This document shows, one piece after another, positions 27,266-36,408 of a DNA stretch of 64,000 nucleotides. Source of the stretch: Chryseobacterium joostei (GTDB taxonomy: Bacteria; Bacteroidota; Bacteroidia; Flavobacteriales; Weeksellaceae); contig NZ_CP033926.1 in the NCBI RefSeq assembly GCF_003815775.1, forward strand, positions 1,860,001 through 1,924,000. The letters run 5' to 3'. Below the pieces are notes generated by a model, which was given only the letters and a program-made list of their open reading frames with translations, had not been told where the DNA came from and ran no database searches. The translations under genes and the position numbers were made by a program. The stretch's first letter is position 1. Each line of letters begins with the position of its first letter.

Positions 27266-28174
27266 TTATATAATTAAATTTCTATTCTGTTTTTCTAAAA
27301 GCAGATTTGCTCCCTCAATTCCCTGCAATCCACCTGTATGAAAGCACAAAATTCTGCTGTTTTCAGGAAAATACTCTTCATCAATCAGTTCAAATATCTT
27401 CTGCATCATCTTTCCTGTATAAATCGGTTCTAAAGGAATTTCATATTTTTCTTTGAAATCATTGATAAAACGAATATTTTCATCACTTATTTTACCATAA
27501 CCTCCAAAACTTGAATCTATTAGATTAAAATTATGTTTCAAAGTTAATTCAAAAATTTTATTTTCCAGTGAAGCATCGTCAACAACCTTACATCCTATAA
27601 CTTTCTGATTATCTTCACAAAATTTTGAAATTCCTGCAATGGTTCCTCCGGTTCCAACTGCGGTGCAAAGATAGTCAAAATCTTTTGTTTGCTCATTGAG
27701 CATCATTTTTACGCCTGCCACAGCCTCTTCATTGGTTCCTCCTTCAGGAACAATCAGTGCTTCGGGAAACTCATGTTGCAGAAATTCAGTTAGCTTTTCT
27801 TTATGACGATATTCTTCGCGGGTGACAAATTTCAGGTTCATCCCGTTTCTTTTAGCAAAAAGCAATGTTGGATTATCCCGCCATTTATGCTGTAATTCTT
27901 CTCCTCTTATGATACCCAGGGTAGGAATGCCTGCCAAATTCCCTACCGCCGAAACAGCAGCGATATGATTGGAAAAAGCACCACCAAAAGTAATAACATA
28001 GGGCTTTTCGGGATTTTTTTCCAGATAATGATTGACATTGTAAAACAGTTTCCAGTATTTATTTCCTGAAATTTGTGGATGAATCAGGTCTTCTCTTTTT
28101 ATGAAAAGTCTTACATTTTTATGAATTGGAATTTCCTGAATGGGAAGGGGCTCTGTCTGGAATTTTAATAGCAT
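27266..28174 (-). CDS. D-cysteine desulfhydrase / ACC deaminase family PLP enzyme
   Basis: A 302-residue fold-type II PLP enzyme. The PLP lysine is in IKREDLIHPQISGNKYWKL. ITFGGAFSNHIAA follows, and the phosphate-binding loop is TAVGTGGTIAG. The family splits into D-cysteine desulfhydrases and 1-aminocyclopropane-1-carboxylate deaminases, which cannot be separated from these motifs alone; the desulfhydrase is the commoner bacterial function. It precedes the glucosaminidase gene by 15 bases and may share its transcript, although no functional link is obvious. Confidence 0.9.
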   Translation of the reverse strand: MLLKFQTEPLPIQEIPIHKNVRLFIKREDLIHPQISGNKYWKLFYNVNHYLEKNPEKPYVITFGGAFSNHIAAVSAVGNLAGIPTLGIIRGEELQHKWRDNPTLLFAKRNGMNLKFVTREEYRHKEKLTEFLQHEFPEALIVPEGGTNEEAVAGVKMMLNEQTKDFDYLCTAVGTGGTIAGISKFCEDNQKVIGCKVVDDASLENKIFELTLKHNFNLIDSSFGGYGKISDENIRFINDFKEKYEIPLEPIYTGKMMQKIFELIDEEYFPENSRILCFHTGGLQGIEGANLLLEKQNRNLII

Positions 28175-28268
28175 TTTAGTTTTTTGTACTATTCATGGGT
28201 TATTATTGCAAAAATAGGAAAAGATTTAATTTTAAATAAAAACGCTATTGATGCCTATAAATATTAAG

Positions 28269-28342
28269 TTTTGCTAAAGCCTGATGAATTCTGATCTATT
28301 TATTGGTTAAGGCCGGCTAAAACCCACCTCTATTGAATATGA
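28269..28342. repeat. Degenerate copy of a dispersed REP-like element
   Basis: The left part TTTTGCTAAAGCC and the right part GGCTAAAACCCACCTCTATTGAATA match, with decay, the two ends of the element at 54028-54092 read on its minus strand. The spacer is 31 bases here and about 22 there. It lies in a non-coding gap. Confidence 0.5.
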
Positions 28343-28382
28343 TGACAGCTATTGATATTTAGTAATAAGATTCATCCTCATT

Positions 28383-28709
28383 CTAAAGATATTTTCTAAA
28401 GTTCCAGAATTTTCTCTTTTTAAGATAATTCAAATTGTGCTCATTAGCGTAGGCTTCTCTTTCGAATGATATTCTTTTATAGGCCTGGTAACCATCTTTT
28501 AGTTTAAAAACCCAATAATAATATTCGATGACATAGAAAATATAGAAGAATATAATGAGCATTTCCAACTGTTGCCTAAGATGGATTTTTTCGTGATTGA
28601 TAAGTACATTATTTTCCTTATCTTCGGGTTTCCTAATGAAGATAAAGGGAAAAAGAGCGATGCCATTAATTTTTAACTTTTTTAGTGGCTTTTGGCATAC
28701 AATTATCAT
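28383..28709 (-). CDS. Small membrane protein with HEXXH motif
   Basis: A 108-residue protein with one long hydrophobic segment (about 48-68, LEMLIIFFYIFYVIEYYYWVF). It carries a zincin-type motif HEKIH (about 39-43) directly before the membrane segment, and a downstream acidic motif SFEREAYANE that could give the third zinc ligand. The order HEXXH, membrane helix, EREAxANE recalls the core of M48/M56 membrane metallopeptidases, trimmed to about 100 residues. No family is named with confidence. It is divergent from the small Cys-rich gene at 28750. Confidence 0.72.
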   Translation of the reverse strand: MIIVCQKPLKKLKINGIALFPFIFIRKPEDKENNVLINHEKIHLRQQLEMLIIFFYIFYVIEYYYWVFKLKDGYQAYKRISFEREAYANEHNLNYLKKRKFWNFRKYL

Positions 28710-28746
28710 AGTAACAAATATAAAAAGTTTTTTGACTTGCTTTTAA

Positions 28747-28932
<186 letters not shown>

Positions 28933-28933
28933 A

Positions 28934-29461
28934 ATGAAAAAATATATTTTTATTTTGTTGGCATCCGCTACATTGGGTTTAACTTCATGTAGTCCTTTTC
29001 AGGTACGTTCGGATTATGCTGAAACAGCTAATTTCAATTCTTTTAAAACGTATAAGATAAGAATTGATGATTTAAAATTGAATGATATTGATAAAGACAG
29101 GGTTTTGAATGAACTTTCAAGACAACTTCAAAGCAAAGGGCTTCAGTCCGGAGAAAATCCAGATCTGATTGTCAATGTAAAAGCTAACCATAAGAAAGTT
29201 ACGGATATTAATAGCTCTTCTCCTTACGGAATGTGGGGATGGGGCGGACCATTTGGATGGGGTGTTGGAATGAACAGAACATGGACAACGAATTATAATG
29301 AAGGAGCGCTGATTATTGACCTCATCGATTCAAAGACGAATAAATTGGTTTGGCAGGGTATCGGAAGCGGAATTTCTGTAGATTCTCCAAAATCTAAGCA
29401 AAGACAAATTCCTGAAATTCTGGCTGAGATCATGAAAAACTATCCACCACAGAGAAAATAA
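28934..29461 (+). CDS. DUF4136 domain lipoprotein
   Basis: A 175-residue lipoprotein from the ATG at 28934 (lipobox LGLTSC, Cys17). The body shows DUF4136 features: DYAETANFNSFKTYKI at the start, a middle region ending in a Gly/Trp-rich loop (GMWGWGGPFGWGVG), and EGALIIDLIDSKTNKLVWQG near the end. The function is unknown, and it is probably anchored in the envelope. The frame reaches back to 28913, but that would overlap the previous gene and spoil the signal. A clean terminator follows. Confidence 0.88.
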   Translation: MKKYIFILLASATLGLTSCSPFQVRSDYAETANFNSFKTYKIRIDDLKLNDIDKDRVLNELSRQLQSKGLQSGENPDLIVNVKANHKKVTDINSSSPYGMWGWGGPFGWGVGMNRTWTTNYNEGALIIDLIDSKTNKLVWQGIGSGISVDSPKSKQRQIPEILAEIMKNYPPQRK

Positions 29462-29485
29462 GATGTAAGTCTATTATTATATATT

Positions 29486-29512
29486 GCCAGCACTTTTTGT
29501 GCTGGCTTTTTT
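29486..29512 (+). terminator. Rho-independent terminator after the DUF4136 gene
   Basis: GCCAGCAC and GTGCTGGC form a perfect 8-bp stem around TTTTT, followed by six T. It starts 25 bases past the stop codon. Confidence 0.92.
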
Positions 29513-29719
29513 ATGGAATAGTTTTGGGAAACATTGTCTTTCCAGATGGTTATTAATCACAATTTATATCCTGAAATTGTGCATGTACTATCCATAAATC
29601 CTGTTTTAATTCTTTGGCAACGCACCTCTATTTAAAGCCGAATGAGGTACATTCAAAATTAACAATAATGTAATTTTTTATTCATAAAAATGTAGTATTC
29701 TTGTTGAAAATTATATTAT

Positions 29720-31501
29720 ATGAAAAAAATTATCTTATTCTCTGTATTTGCGGGGCTTGCCAACGCACAGGCACCTTCGGGATACTATAACTCTGCCAAC
29801 GGACTCAGTGGCGCTGCCTTGAAAACGGAATTAAGCAGCATCATTAGTAGTGGGCATCAGGACAAAGGCTACGGTGGACTGTGGACTGCTTATAAAACTA
29901 CAGATATTGATAAGGACTATGAAAATGACGGTTCTATTCTTGATATCTATTCAGAAAAGCCTGTAGGAACTGATCCATACAAATATACTCCTGGTACTAA
30001 CCAGTGCGGAACTTATTCTACGGAGGGAAACTGCTATAACAGGGAACATATTGTTCCTCAAAGCTTGTTTAATCAGGCTTCACCAATGGTAGCAGATATC
30101 CACTTTATCAGGGCTACAGATGGAAAGGTAAACGGAATGAGAAGTAACTATCCATTCGGAAAGGTGGGAAGTGCTACTTTTACGTCTCAAAACGGATCAA
30201 AGCTTGGAAGTTCTATTTCTTCAGGATATGCGGGAACGGTTTTTGAACCGATTGATGAATTTAAGGGTGATGTAGCGCGTATGATCTTTTATTTTGTAAC
30301 GCGTTACCAGAGTAAACTTTCTTCTTTTTCTTCAGGAAATATGCTGGGAAGTTCTACATTCCCGGGACTTCAAACCTGGGAGCTGAATGTTCTTCTTGCA
30401 TGGCACAATCAGGATCCGGTTTCACAGGCGGAGATTAAAAGAAATAATGCTTCTTACAGCTATCAGGGGAACAGAAACCCTTTTATCGATAATCCAAGCT
30501 ATGTTAATCTTATCTGGGGTTCTCAACAACCAACAGGTGATACTCAGGCTCCAACAACGGCTACAGGTTTAAATGTTTCCGGAAAAACGGCCAACAGCAT
30601 TTCTCTTGCATGGAATGCTTCTACGGATAATGTGGGGGTAACGGGTTATACTATTTATATGGATGGAAATGTGAAAACAACGGTAAGCTCTACTTCTGCT
30701 ACAATTTCAGGATTGAATCCTTCCACTACATATAATTTCTATGTGGTAGCCAAGGATGCTGCAGGAAATTCTTCTTCTAACAGTTCTACAGTTTCCGGAA
30801 CAACGAATTCAGGAGGTACTACCATTCCAACTACGGATTGTGTAAATGAAAATTTTGAAACAATTCCGGCAGCCAGCACTACTTACACCTCTAAAACATG
30901 GAGCAATAATGGGGTTTCCTGGACAGCTACAGATTCCAGAACCGACCAAACGATCAACAATAGAGCTATTACGATTAGAAACGGTTCTTTAACGTCCAGC
31001 AGTCCATCTAATGGAGGTATTGGTTCTTTAACGGTAACTACACAAATGAAGTTCTCGGGAACCAATGGAGCTTTTGATGTGAAAGTAAACGGTACAAGTG
31101 TAGGAACTATTCCTTACAGTACAACGGTTACTACAACTACTATTAACGATATTAATATTACAGGAAACGTAACGGTGAGCTTGGTTAATAATTCTGCAAG
31201 TAACAGAGTGGCTATTGATGATCTTAAATGGACGTGTTATTCTGGTGCTGCGGGAAGACAGGCGAAAAGTATTGCTCCAAGTTATAAGATCTCTCCTAAC
31301 CCGGTTACCAATCAGGAAATTTTTGTAAGCGGTGATGTTCAGAATATCAAAAAAGCTGAAATCTATACGTTACAGGGAAAAGTTCTTCAGACTATTGACA
31401 GCCCTTTTAGAAATGGAAATTCAATCAAGACCAGAAATCTTGGTCAGGGTGTATACATTTTGAAGCTGGATGGTTCTACGATACAGTTTTTGGTAAAATA
31501 A
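29720..31501 (+). CDS. Secreted endonuclease I with fibronectin III domain and T9SS sorting tail
   Basis: A 593-residue modular exoenzyme. A signal peptide (ends NAQ) is followed by an endonuclease I domain, about residues 20-268, with the beta-beta-alpha-metal signature NREHIVPQS (107-115). A fibronectin type III domain follows at about 276-362 (DTQAPTTATGLNVSG, YNFYVVAKDAAGNSS). A Ser/Thr-rich beta module spans about 370-500. The C-terminal ~75 residues form a type A T9SS sorting domain (YKISPNPVTNQEIFVSG, LGQGVYILKLDG). It should be exported by the Por secretion system and act outside the cell, degrading DNA for phosphate or nucleotides. It stands alone, with a strong terminator. Confidence 0.94.
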   Translation: MKKIILFSVFAGLANAQAPSGYYNSANGLSGAALKTELSSIISSGHQDKGYGGLWTAYKTTDIDKDYENDGSILDIYSEKPVGTDPYKYTPGTNQCGTYSTEGNCYNREHIVPQSLFNQASPMVADIHFIRATDGKVNGMRSNYPFGKVGSATFTSQNGSKLGSSISSGYAGTVFEPIDEFKGDVARMIFYFVTRYQSKLSSFSSGNMLGSSTFPGLQTWELNVLLAWHNQDPVSQAEIKRNNASYSYQGNRNPFIDNPSYVNLIWGSQQPTGDTQAPTTATGLNVSGKTANSISLAWNASTDNVGVTGYTIYMDGNVKTTVSSTSATISGLNPSTTYNFYVVAKDAAGNSSSNSSTVSGTTNSGGTTIPTTDCVNENFETIPAASTTYTSKTWSNNGVSWTATDSRTDQTINNRAITIRNGSLTSSSPSNGGIGSLTVTTQMKFSGTNGAFDVKVNGTSVGTIPYSTTVTTTTINDINITGNVTVSLVNNSASNRVAIDDLKWTCYSGAAGRQAKSIAPSYKISPNPVTNQEIFVSGDVQNIKKAEIYTLQGKVLQTIDSPFRNGNSIKTRNLGQGVYILKLDGSTIQFLVK

Positions 31502-31520
31502 CTCAGGTATATTTATTATA

Positions 31521-31550
31521 AAAGGCCGGTCTCTTGTAAGACCGGCCTTT
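31521..31550 (+). terminator. Strong terminator after the endonuclease gene
   Basis: AAAGGCCGGTCT and AGACCGGCCTTT form a perfect 12-bp stem around 6 bases, followed by GTTTTTTT. The mirrored A/T tracts mean it may also stop the converging lipoprotein transcript. Confidence 0.92.
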
Positions 31551-31574
31551 GTTTTTTTATTATTCAAATTATTT

Positions 31575-32060
31575 TTATTGGTCTTTTCTGACCGGATCTA
31601 AGGTTGGGTCCCAAAGTCCTAATTTGTATTTTTTATTGAGGTATTTCACAGTACTGTTGCGTGATACTAAAAATTCTCTGGCTATAGCATATTCATCAAA
31701 GTTAATGGCGAAATGTTCTCTGTACTTTTTTATTTGAGGAGTAATAATAAGACTATCAAAGGTTTCTTGCGCTGTTTCATTCTGATGGAAACTCAAAGAA
31801 TCCCAAAGCTTTTTTTGAGCTTTAAAGCATGAATCTTCTATCTGATATTCATATTTATTGATGAAAATACCGGCCTCTGTATTTTGATCATCCAATTTTT
31901 TAAGAAAGGAATTTACATACTTCAGGGTATCTCCTGTAGGTTTATACTTTGCTATTACATTTCTAAGCTCATCGTTTGCTTTTGTCTCTTTTTTCTGATT
32001 TTGAGAACAGGACAGAAGCAATATACACCAGGCTCCTATTAATGCTATATTCTTTACCAT
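31575..32060 (-). CDS. Lipoprotein at the end of the T6SS(iii) island, unknown function
   Basis: A 161-residue protein with a lipoprotein signal (ILLLSC, Cys18) and a charged, helix-rich mature part. Near the C-terminus, EYAIAREFLVSRNSTVKYLNKKYKLGLW looks like a helix-turn-helix-like pair, though an exported protein would not bind DNA. I do not recognise a family. It is the last gene of the vgrG operon, 14 bases after another lipoprotein. Small envelope lipoproteins at the end of effector clusters are often immunity proteins; that role is inferred only from position. Confidence 0.75.
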   Translation of the reverse strand: MVKNIALIGAWCILLLSCSQNQKKETKANDELRNVIAKYKPTGDTLKYVNSFLKKLDDQNTEAGIFINKYEYQIEDSCFKAQKKLWDSLSFHQNETAQETFDSLIITPQIKKYREHFAINFDEYAIAREFLVSRNSTVKYLNKKYKLGLWDPTLDPVRKDQ

Positions 32061-32074
32061 ATCAAAGATTTCAC

Positions 32075-33049
32075 TTAGTAAACTTTAAATTCTTTTTCTC
32101 CTTGTGGTATATAAAAATATCGGTTGATGAACATTCCTCTCATCCCTCCATCATAATCAACTTTTGCCCACAAGGCAGTGTTTCCTCTTAATTGATTGTC
32201 TGTTGTATCAAGCATTAATGCCGCCAATTTACCTCCTGCAAAAAACTGCAGCTTATATTTTTCTATAGGCTGCATCTTGAAAGTAGAAGATGTATATGCT
32301 TGATTAAGCTCTTTCCAATTATGTTCAATTTCGTTTTTGTTACTGTATCCGGACACAAACAAATCTTTGAAACTATCATACTCAAGCTTTGCAATATTAT
32401 CGAGTTCTTTGTTCTGATAAATACTCCAGATCTCTTTATATTTCTTCAGTAGTTTTGCTTCCAACTCTTTTTTATCCATTTTTTGAAGATCCTGTGCATT
32501 CTCAAAGGCTGAATGTAATTGATAGGGAACGTCTACTTTGACATCAAAACTTCCTTCGTAATAGTTCTTTCCTGCTCCTACAAATTTTTGATTAGAATAA
32601 TTGTCAGCTATTTTCACTTCTGTTGAAGGAGTTTTAAATTCTTGTACTACAACATCTCCCTGGCTTTCATTTTTCATATCAAAAGATTCCAGATTCAACG
32701 TTAAAGAAGTCTCTTCAGATAAAGCAGCTGAATTGACCGGATATAATTTATAGGTTATTCTTTGAGTACCGTTTTTAAAAATAAAAGGGTTTATCTCAAA
32801 AGCAGAACTCGTTGGTTTTTTAAATTGTTTAAAAGCGGGAAAATCATTAATAAATACTTCAAAATAACATTGATTATTCTCATATCTGAAGCCATAATTG
32901 GGTTCGATAGGATAATTTTTCACCTGCTTTGATATTTCTGTAACAATATTATCGGCTGTAATATTGGGATTTTGCATAGTCTTATTTTTTTCTTGTGAAC
33001 AACTTTGTAAGCTGATTAATGTTAAAAGTATTGGAATAATTCTTTTCAT
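32075..33049 (-). CDS. Lipoprotein in the T6SS(iii) island, immunity candidate
   Basis: A 324-residue lipoprotein (SLQSC, Cys17). The mature protein begins with a Gln/Asn-rich helix, then alternating strands (YGFRYENNQCYFEVFINDFPAF, ITYKLYPVN, VVVQEFKTPSTEVKIADNY) and a helical section (DLQKMDKKELEAKLLKKY). No family recognised. It directly follows the 951-residue OmpA-domain protein, with a 5-base gap. Placement as an exported lipoprotein right after a putative cargo protein makes it the best candidate for the matching immunity or adaptor protein, by inference. Confidence 0.78.
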   Translation of the reverse strand: MKRIIPILLTLISLQSCSQEKNKTMQNPNITADNIVTEISKQVKNYPIEPNYGFRYENNQCYFEVFINDFPAFKQFKKPTSSAFEINPFIFKNGTQRITYKLYPVNSAALSEETSLTLNLESFDMKNESQGDVVVQEFKTPSTEVKIADNYSNQKFVGAGKNYYEGSFDVKVDVPYQLHSAFENAQDLQKMDKKELEAKLLKKYKEIWSIYQNKELDNIAKLEYDSFKDLFVSGYSNKNEIEHNWKELNQAYTSSTFKMQPIEKYKLQFFAGGKLAALMLDTTDNQLRGNTALWAKVDYDGGMRGMFINRYFYIPQGEKEFKVY

Positions 33050-33054
33050 TTTAT

Positions 33055-35910
33055 TTAAGGTTTAAATAATTGAATCTCATACATTGGCATTTCAAAAGGT
33101 TCTATTAATGTAAACGGAGCCGGCTTTCCTTTATTGGTAGATGTATCAAAAACATCCGTAAATCTATTTTTAATTTTAAGCTCTCCCAGGTACGTTCCTT
33201 CAATACCAGAACAATATAATGTTTTTTTAACAAAGAGGCCTTTTCCGCCTTTATTATCAACTCCATATCTCAATCGGGATCCGCATGAACCTTGAATTGT
33301 TATATTAAGTTTTCCTTGTATTGAGGTCTGTAATGGATCAAATTCAAACTCATATTTGTATGATCCTAACACCGTTGCAGTGAATTTTATCTGGTCTTTA
33401 AGCAGAACTTCGTCTTTTGCTGTAAAAATACCATTCTTTAGCTTATCAATTATGGAGTATGTATTGGTAAGAAGACTATATTTCACATTATGTTCAAACA
33501 TTATATCGCCTTTTACCTCTATAATTCCTTTTATCTCAGGTACTCCTTTATTTTTGAAATATTCTGCAATATTGTTATTGTTCTCTTTATTGAGGTCTAA
33601 TTTTTTCTTAGCTACCTTATCTTTAGGATACATTGCCCCTTTTATATCCTGTATCGTTTTTGTAATCAGCTGTAACAGATCAAACTCTTTTTTGAAACTC
33701 AACGCAATTAAAGGATCCGCTTTTATATTCACTTCGTATACTACTCCTAACTTACCGTCTTTTTGCTTTTGATAATACATTCCTGCATTTATTGCTATTG
33801 CCGGTGGAATAAGCTCTACTCCTGCATCTTCCATTCTTTTCAGAACAGCGTCTGCTCTTCTGGCCATTTTAGCAAATTTCTGAAGCTTGGTAGCAATATT
33901 TCGACCTCTTGTTAGATAGATCATTAAAAGTTCGACAAGAATTCCTATCACTACAAAACCATAGATAACGGCTGCAGCAGCAAATCTCGTATAGTCGGTT
34001 TGCTTAATAAGGTTGGTTTGGGTACCTACAAGGGAAAGTTCCTGCCCTGATTTCTCTACAGTACGGTTATGAATGGTGTGGATTCCGTAGAAATAGCTTT
34101 TTGCCTGGCTTTCAATATATTTCAACAGGGTCTGCTCCATGATAAAGTTGGCAGGGAACAGCCTGTATATTTTATAGAATGTTGTATTCTTCAATTCATT
34201 AAGAACATCAGAAATTCCTTGTTCCAGAGTAAAATTTTTCTCATGAAAATAGTAAGGCATTACTTTATCTTCGCTATTGTACTGAAAATGACCAATCCAG
34301 ATAATATCCGGATATACCCTTACTTCCAGAGTAGCGTTTTTCTTACTGGCATAATAAGCACAGCTATTGATGTAAAAGGCAAATTTATAATCAATCACTG
34401 AAAAAGGATTGAGAAATTTCGCCAACATTAATACGTAGTTCTTGGGAAACTGAGCCTGTTGTGAGAATACGGTTTGCTTTACTTTTTCTCCTTTTTTAGG
34501 GAGTAAGTCTTTGCCTCCTGTTTCATTAATATAGATGGTGGTTTTATCATGCTTTTCTTTTCTGAAGCATCCTTTATTTTCACGATCAATTACAGATACA
34601 GTAATTTCTTTATTCTTTTTTGCATCCGGACCGATGGTTTCATAGATCAATGCGGCTTGATTGTACTCTAAATAGCTGAAATCAATCTCTACTCTACGGT
34701 TCTTTTTGTATGCTTCTTCGGTTTTTCCTGATACGGCAGGGTTTACTTCACCATATCCTCTCGTTTTTATTCTGTTTTTAAGAAGTCCTCCTTTTACAAA
34801 AAAGTCTTTTACTGCCTGTGCTCTTCTTTCAGAAAGGCCCTGATTATAATCCAGGGTACCTCTATCATCTGCATGCCCGGAAAGGGTCATATCCAGATGT
34901 TGATTATATAATAGAAAGTCTAATATCGTTTGTAAAACGTCTCTTTCATTGGGGCGTATTTCTGCTCTATCAAAAGCAAAATGAATCCTGCTGGTCACCA
35001 GCTGAGTTTCGGAAGTTACTTTTTTAAATTTTGTGCTGCCCTCTTTAAAGACCACAAAATGTTCTCCATTATCATCTACATTAATTTGTCTAAATGTGCA
35101 TTTATGGGTATTCTTTGTATTTTTATCGGGTAGCCCTACTTTGGTTGGGGTATTGGTTACGGAACTTTCTATGCCTTTACTTACTACATTATTCTGAATC
35201 CTAAGAAAACGTGCGTGGGTCTTGTCTTTACCATCAGTTACTTCAAGCCCTGAGGCTGTTTTTACTCTTACGTAAAATTCCTCCTTAGCTTTAGGTTTAC
35301 CTATTATACCGTACCATTGATATGTATTTCCTATTTTAAGATTAATCTGTCCATCCACAACGTCTACGTCATAATAGGTGAAAATCAGTTTATCATCCTT
35401 AAGACCTTTTCCTCCTTCTACAACTTTGTAAACGTCTACAAACACTTTTTCCCCATTCAATCCCTCTGTATCTAAACGAAGATAGATAAGATGTCCGTAG
35501 GAAAACACATAGCTTTTTCTTGAATCTTCACCTCCTCTTTGCTTGCACCAGGCACTATCTATAATTCTGGGTTCAGTCCAGCCTTTTACATACAATCCTG
35601 TGGTATTGGAGTCTCTTTTTCCCGAAAGACTTGCTTCTATATAGTAATAATAGCTTCCACAATATTTTTTTGGAATCTTAAACTTATACCCAACTGCAGA
35701 TGCTTTTTTCTCAATAACCCCTTGTCTGTCTGCCGTTTGCTTTATCCATACTACCGGTTTTTTCTTTTCCTCAGCAGTAGTACCCGGCAGCCAATCATTC
35801 ACCTCAAAAGTTACCTCCTTATCGGCTAAAAGTGTCACTCTTTTTCCCAGCACTGTCATATCAGGATGATAAGGACCTTTAAATTTTATTGTTTTAACTC
35901 CTTTTGCCAT
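33055..35910 (-). CDS. Large OmpA-domain protein of the T6SS(iii) island
   Basis: A 951-residue protein without a signal peptide. Residues 1 to about 245 look like two Ig-like beta-sandwich modules (VTLLADKEVTFEVNDW, YYYYIEASLSGKRDS, EFYVRVKTASG). An OmpA peptidoglycan-binding domain spans about 302-414 (IHFAFDRAEIRP, LSGHADDRGTLDYNQGLSERRAQAV, TRGYGEVNP, KNRRVEIDF). A single membrane segment lies at about 642-666 (FAAAAVIYGFVVIGILVELLMIYL), and a beta-rich C-terminal region of about 280 residues ends the protein. Lack of a signal, an internal membrane helix and its place ten bases after a PAAR-like gene fit a cargo effector loaded on the spike. The toxic activity, if any, is not recognisable. 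Alternatively it is a structural envelope adaptor. Confidence 0.85.
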   Translation of the reverse strand: MAKGVKTIKFKGPYHPDMTVLGKRVTLLADKEVTFEVNDWLPGTTAEEKKKPVVWIKQTADRQGVIEKKASAVGYKFKIPKKYCGSYYYYIEASLSGKRDSNTTGLYVKGWTEPRIIDSAWCKQRGGEDSRKSYVFSYGHLIYLRLDTEGLNGEKVFVDVYKVVEGGKGLKDDKLIFTYYDVDVVDGQINLKIGNTYQWYGIIGKPKAKEEFYVRVKTASGLEVTDGKDKTHARFLRIQNNVVSKGIESSVTNTPTKVGLPDKNTKNTHKCTFRQINVDDNGEHFVVFKEGSTKFKKVTSETQLVTSRIHFAFDRAEIRPNERDVLQTILDFLLYNQHLDMTLSGHADDRGTLDYNQGLSERRAQAVKDFFVKGGLLKNRIKTRGYGEVNPAVSGKTEEAYKKNRRVEIDFSYLEYNQAALIYETIGPDAKKNKEITVSVIDRENKGCFRKEKHDKTTIYINETGGKDLLPKKGEKVKQTVFSQQAQFPKNYVLMLAKFLNPFSVIDYKFAFYINSCAYYASKKNATLEVRVYPDIIWIGHFQYNSEDKVMPYYFHEKNFTLEQGISDVLNELKNTTFYKIYRLFPANFIMEQTLLKYIESQAKSYFYGIHTIHNRTVEKSGQELSLVGTQTNLIKQTDYTRFAAAAVIYGFVVIGILVELLMIYLTRGRNIATKLQKFAKMARRADAVLKRMEDAGVELIPPAIAINAGMYYQKQKDGKLGVVYEVNIKADPLIALSFKKEFDLLQLITKTIQDIKGAMYPKDKVAKKKLDLNKENNNNIAEYFKNKGVPEIKGIIEVKGDIMFEHNVKYSLLTNTYSIIDKLKNGIFTAKDEVLLKDQIKFTATVLGSYKYEFEFDPLQTSIQGKLNITIQGSCGSRLRYGVDNKGGKGLFVKKTLYCSGIEGTYLGELKIKNRFTDVFDTSTNKGKPAPFTLIEPFEMPMYEIQLFKP

Positions 35911-35920
35911 TTCTGTTATT

Positions 35921-36406
35921 TTAAATTACCTCATCACCCTCACCAGAAGGCTGATCCTTATACATTGATTCTGTATCTACCAAAGGATTGATCTGCTGTT
36001 GTACATCCTTATCGGCATTTTTAAAGTTCTGTTGACTGGCTTCTGCCTTTTGACCATGATCTATGATTTCTATACAAGGTGTTCCGGCAACGGCACAAAT
36101 TGCCTTGCTGTCTTCCAGAATAATGTATCCGCCATTGCTTAGCTGTACCTTTTCATAGAATTTTTGCCATTCGGTGACCATGATTTTGCATGGTGGCGGC
36201 GGACCTCCATTTTTTGTGCAGTTTCCGAATGTATTTTTCTCAAAGGTTGCTCCTCCAATTTCCTTTGTGGTAACGATTAGTTTTTTAGAGGCATTTTTAT
36301 CGTTCGCATATTCTTTCTGATGAGAAAGTACCTTAAGCTTATCCGGAGCCTGCCCGAACTGGCACTTGCACATCGCTCCCTGTACTACAATATGTTTTTC
36401 TGCCAT
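35921..36406 (-). CDS. DUF4280 PAAR-like spike-tip protein
   Basis: A 161-residue protein that begins with the DUF4280 signature: KHIVVQGAMCKCQFGQAPDKL, then GNCTKNGGPPPPC and SKAICAVAGTPCIEI. The repeated small-residue and Cys motifs are like those of PAAR proteins, which cap the VgrG spike and bind a metal at the tip. A Gln/Asp-rich tail of about 40 residues follows. It sits between an exported unknown and the 951-residue protein, with gaps of 2 and 10 bases, which suggests that it links the cargo to the spike. The tip role is known for PAAR and inferred for DUF4280. Confidence 0.9.
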   Translation of the reverse strand: MAEKHIVVQGAMCKCQFGQAPDKLKVLSHQKEYANDKNASKKLIVTTKEIGGATFEKNTFGNCTKNGGPPPPCKIMVTEWQKFYEKVQLSNGGYIILEDSKAICAVAGTPCIEIIDHGQKAEASQQNFKNADKDVQQQINPLVDTESMYKDQPSGEGDEVI

Positions 36407-36408
36407 AA

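Noticed and set aside
33356..33772. A 138-codon plus-strand frame inside the large OmpA-domain gene
   Set aside because: Antisense shadow of the 951-residue protein; no start context and no family likeness.
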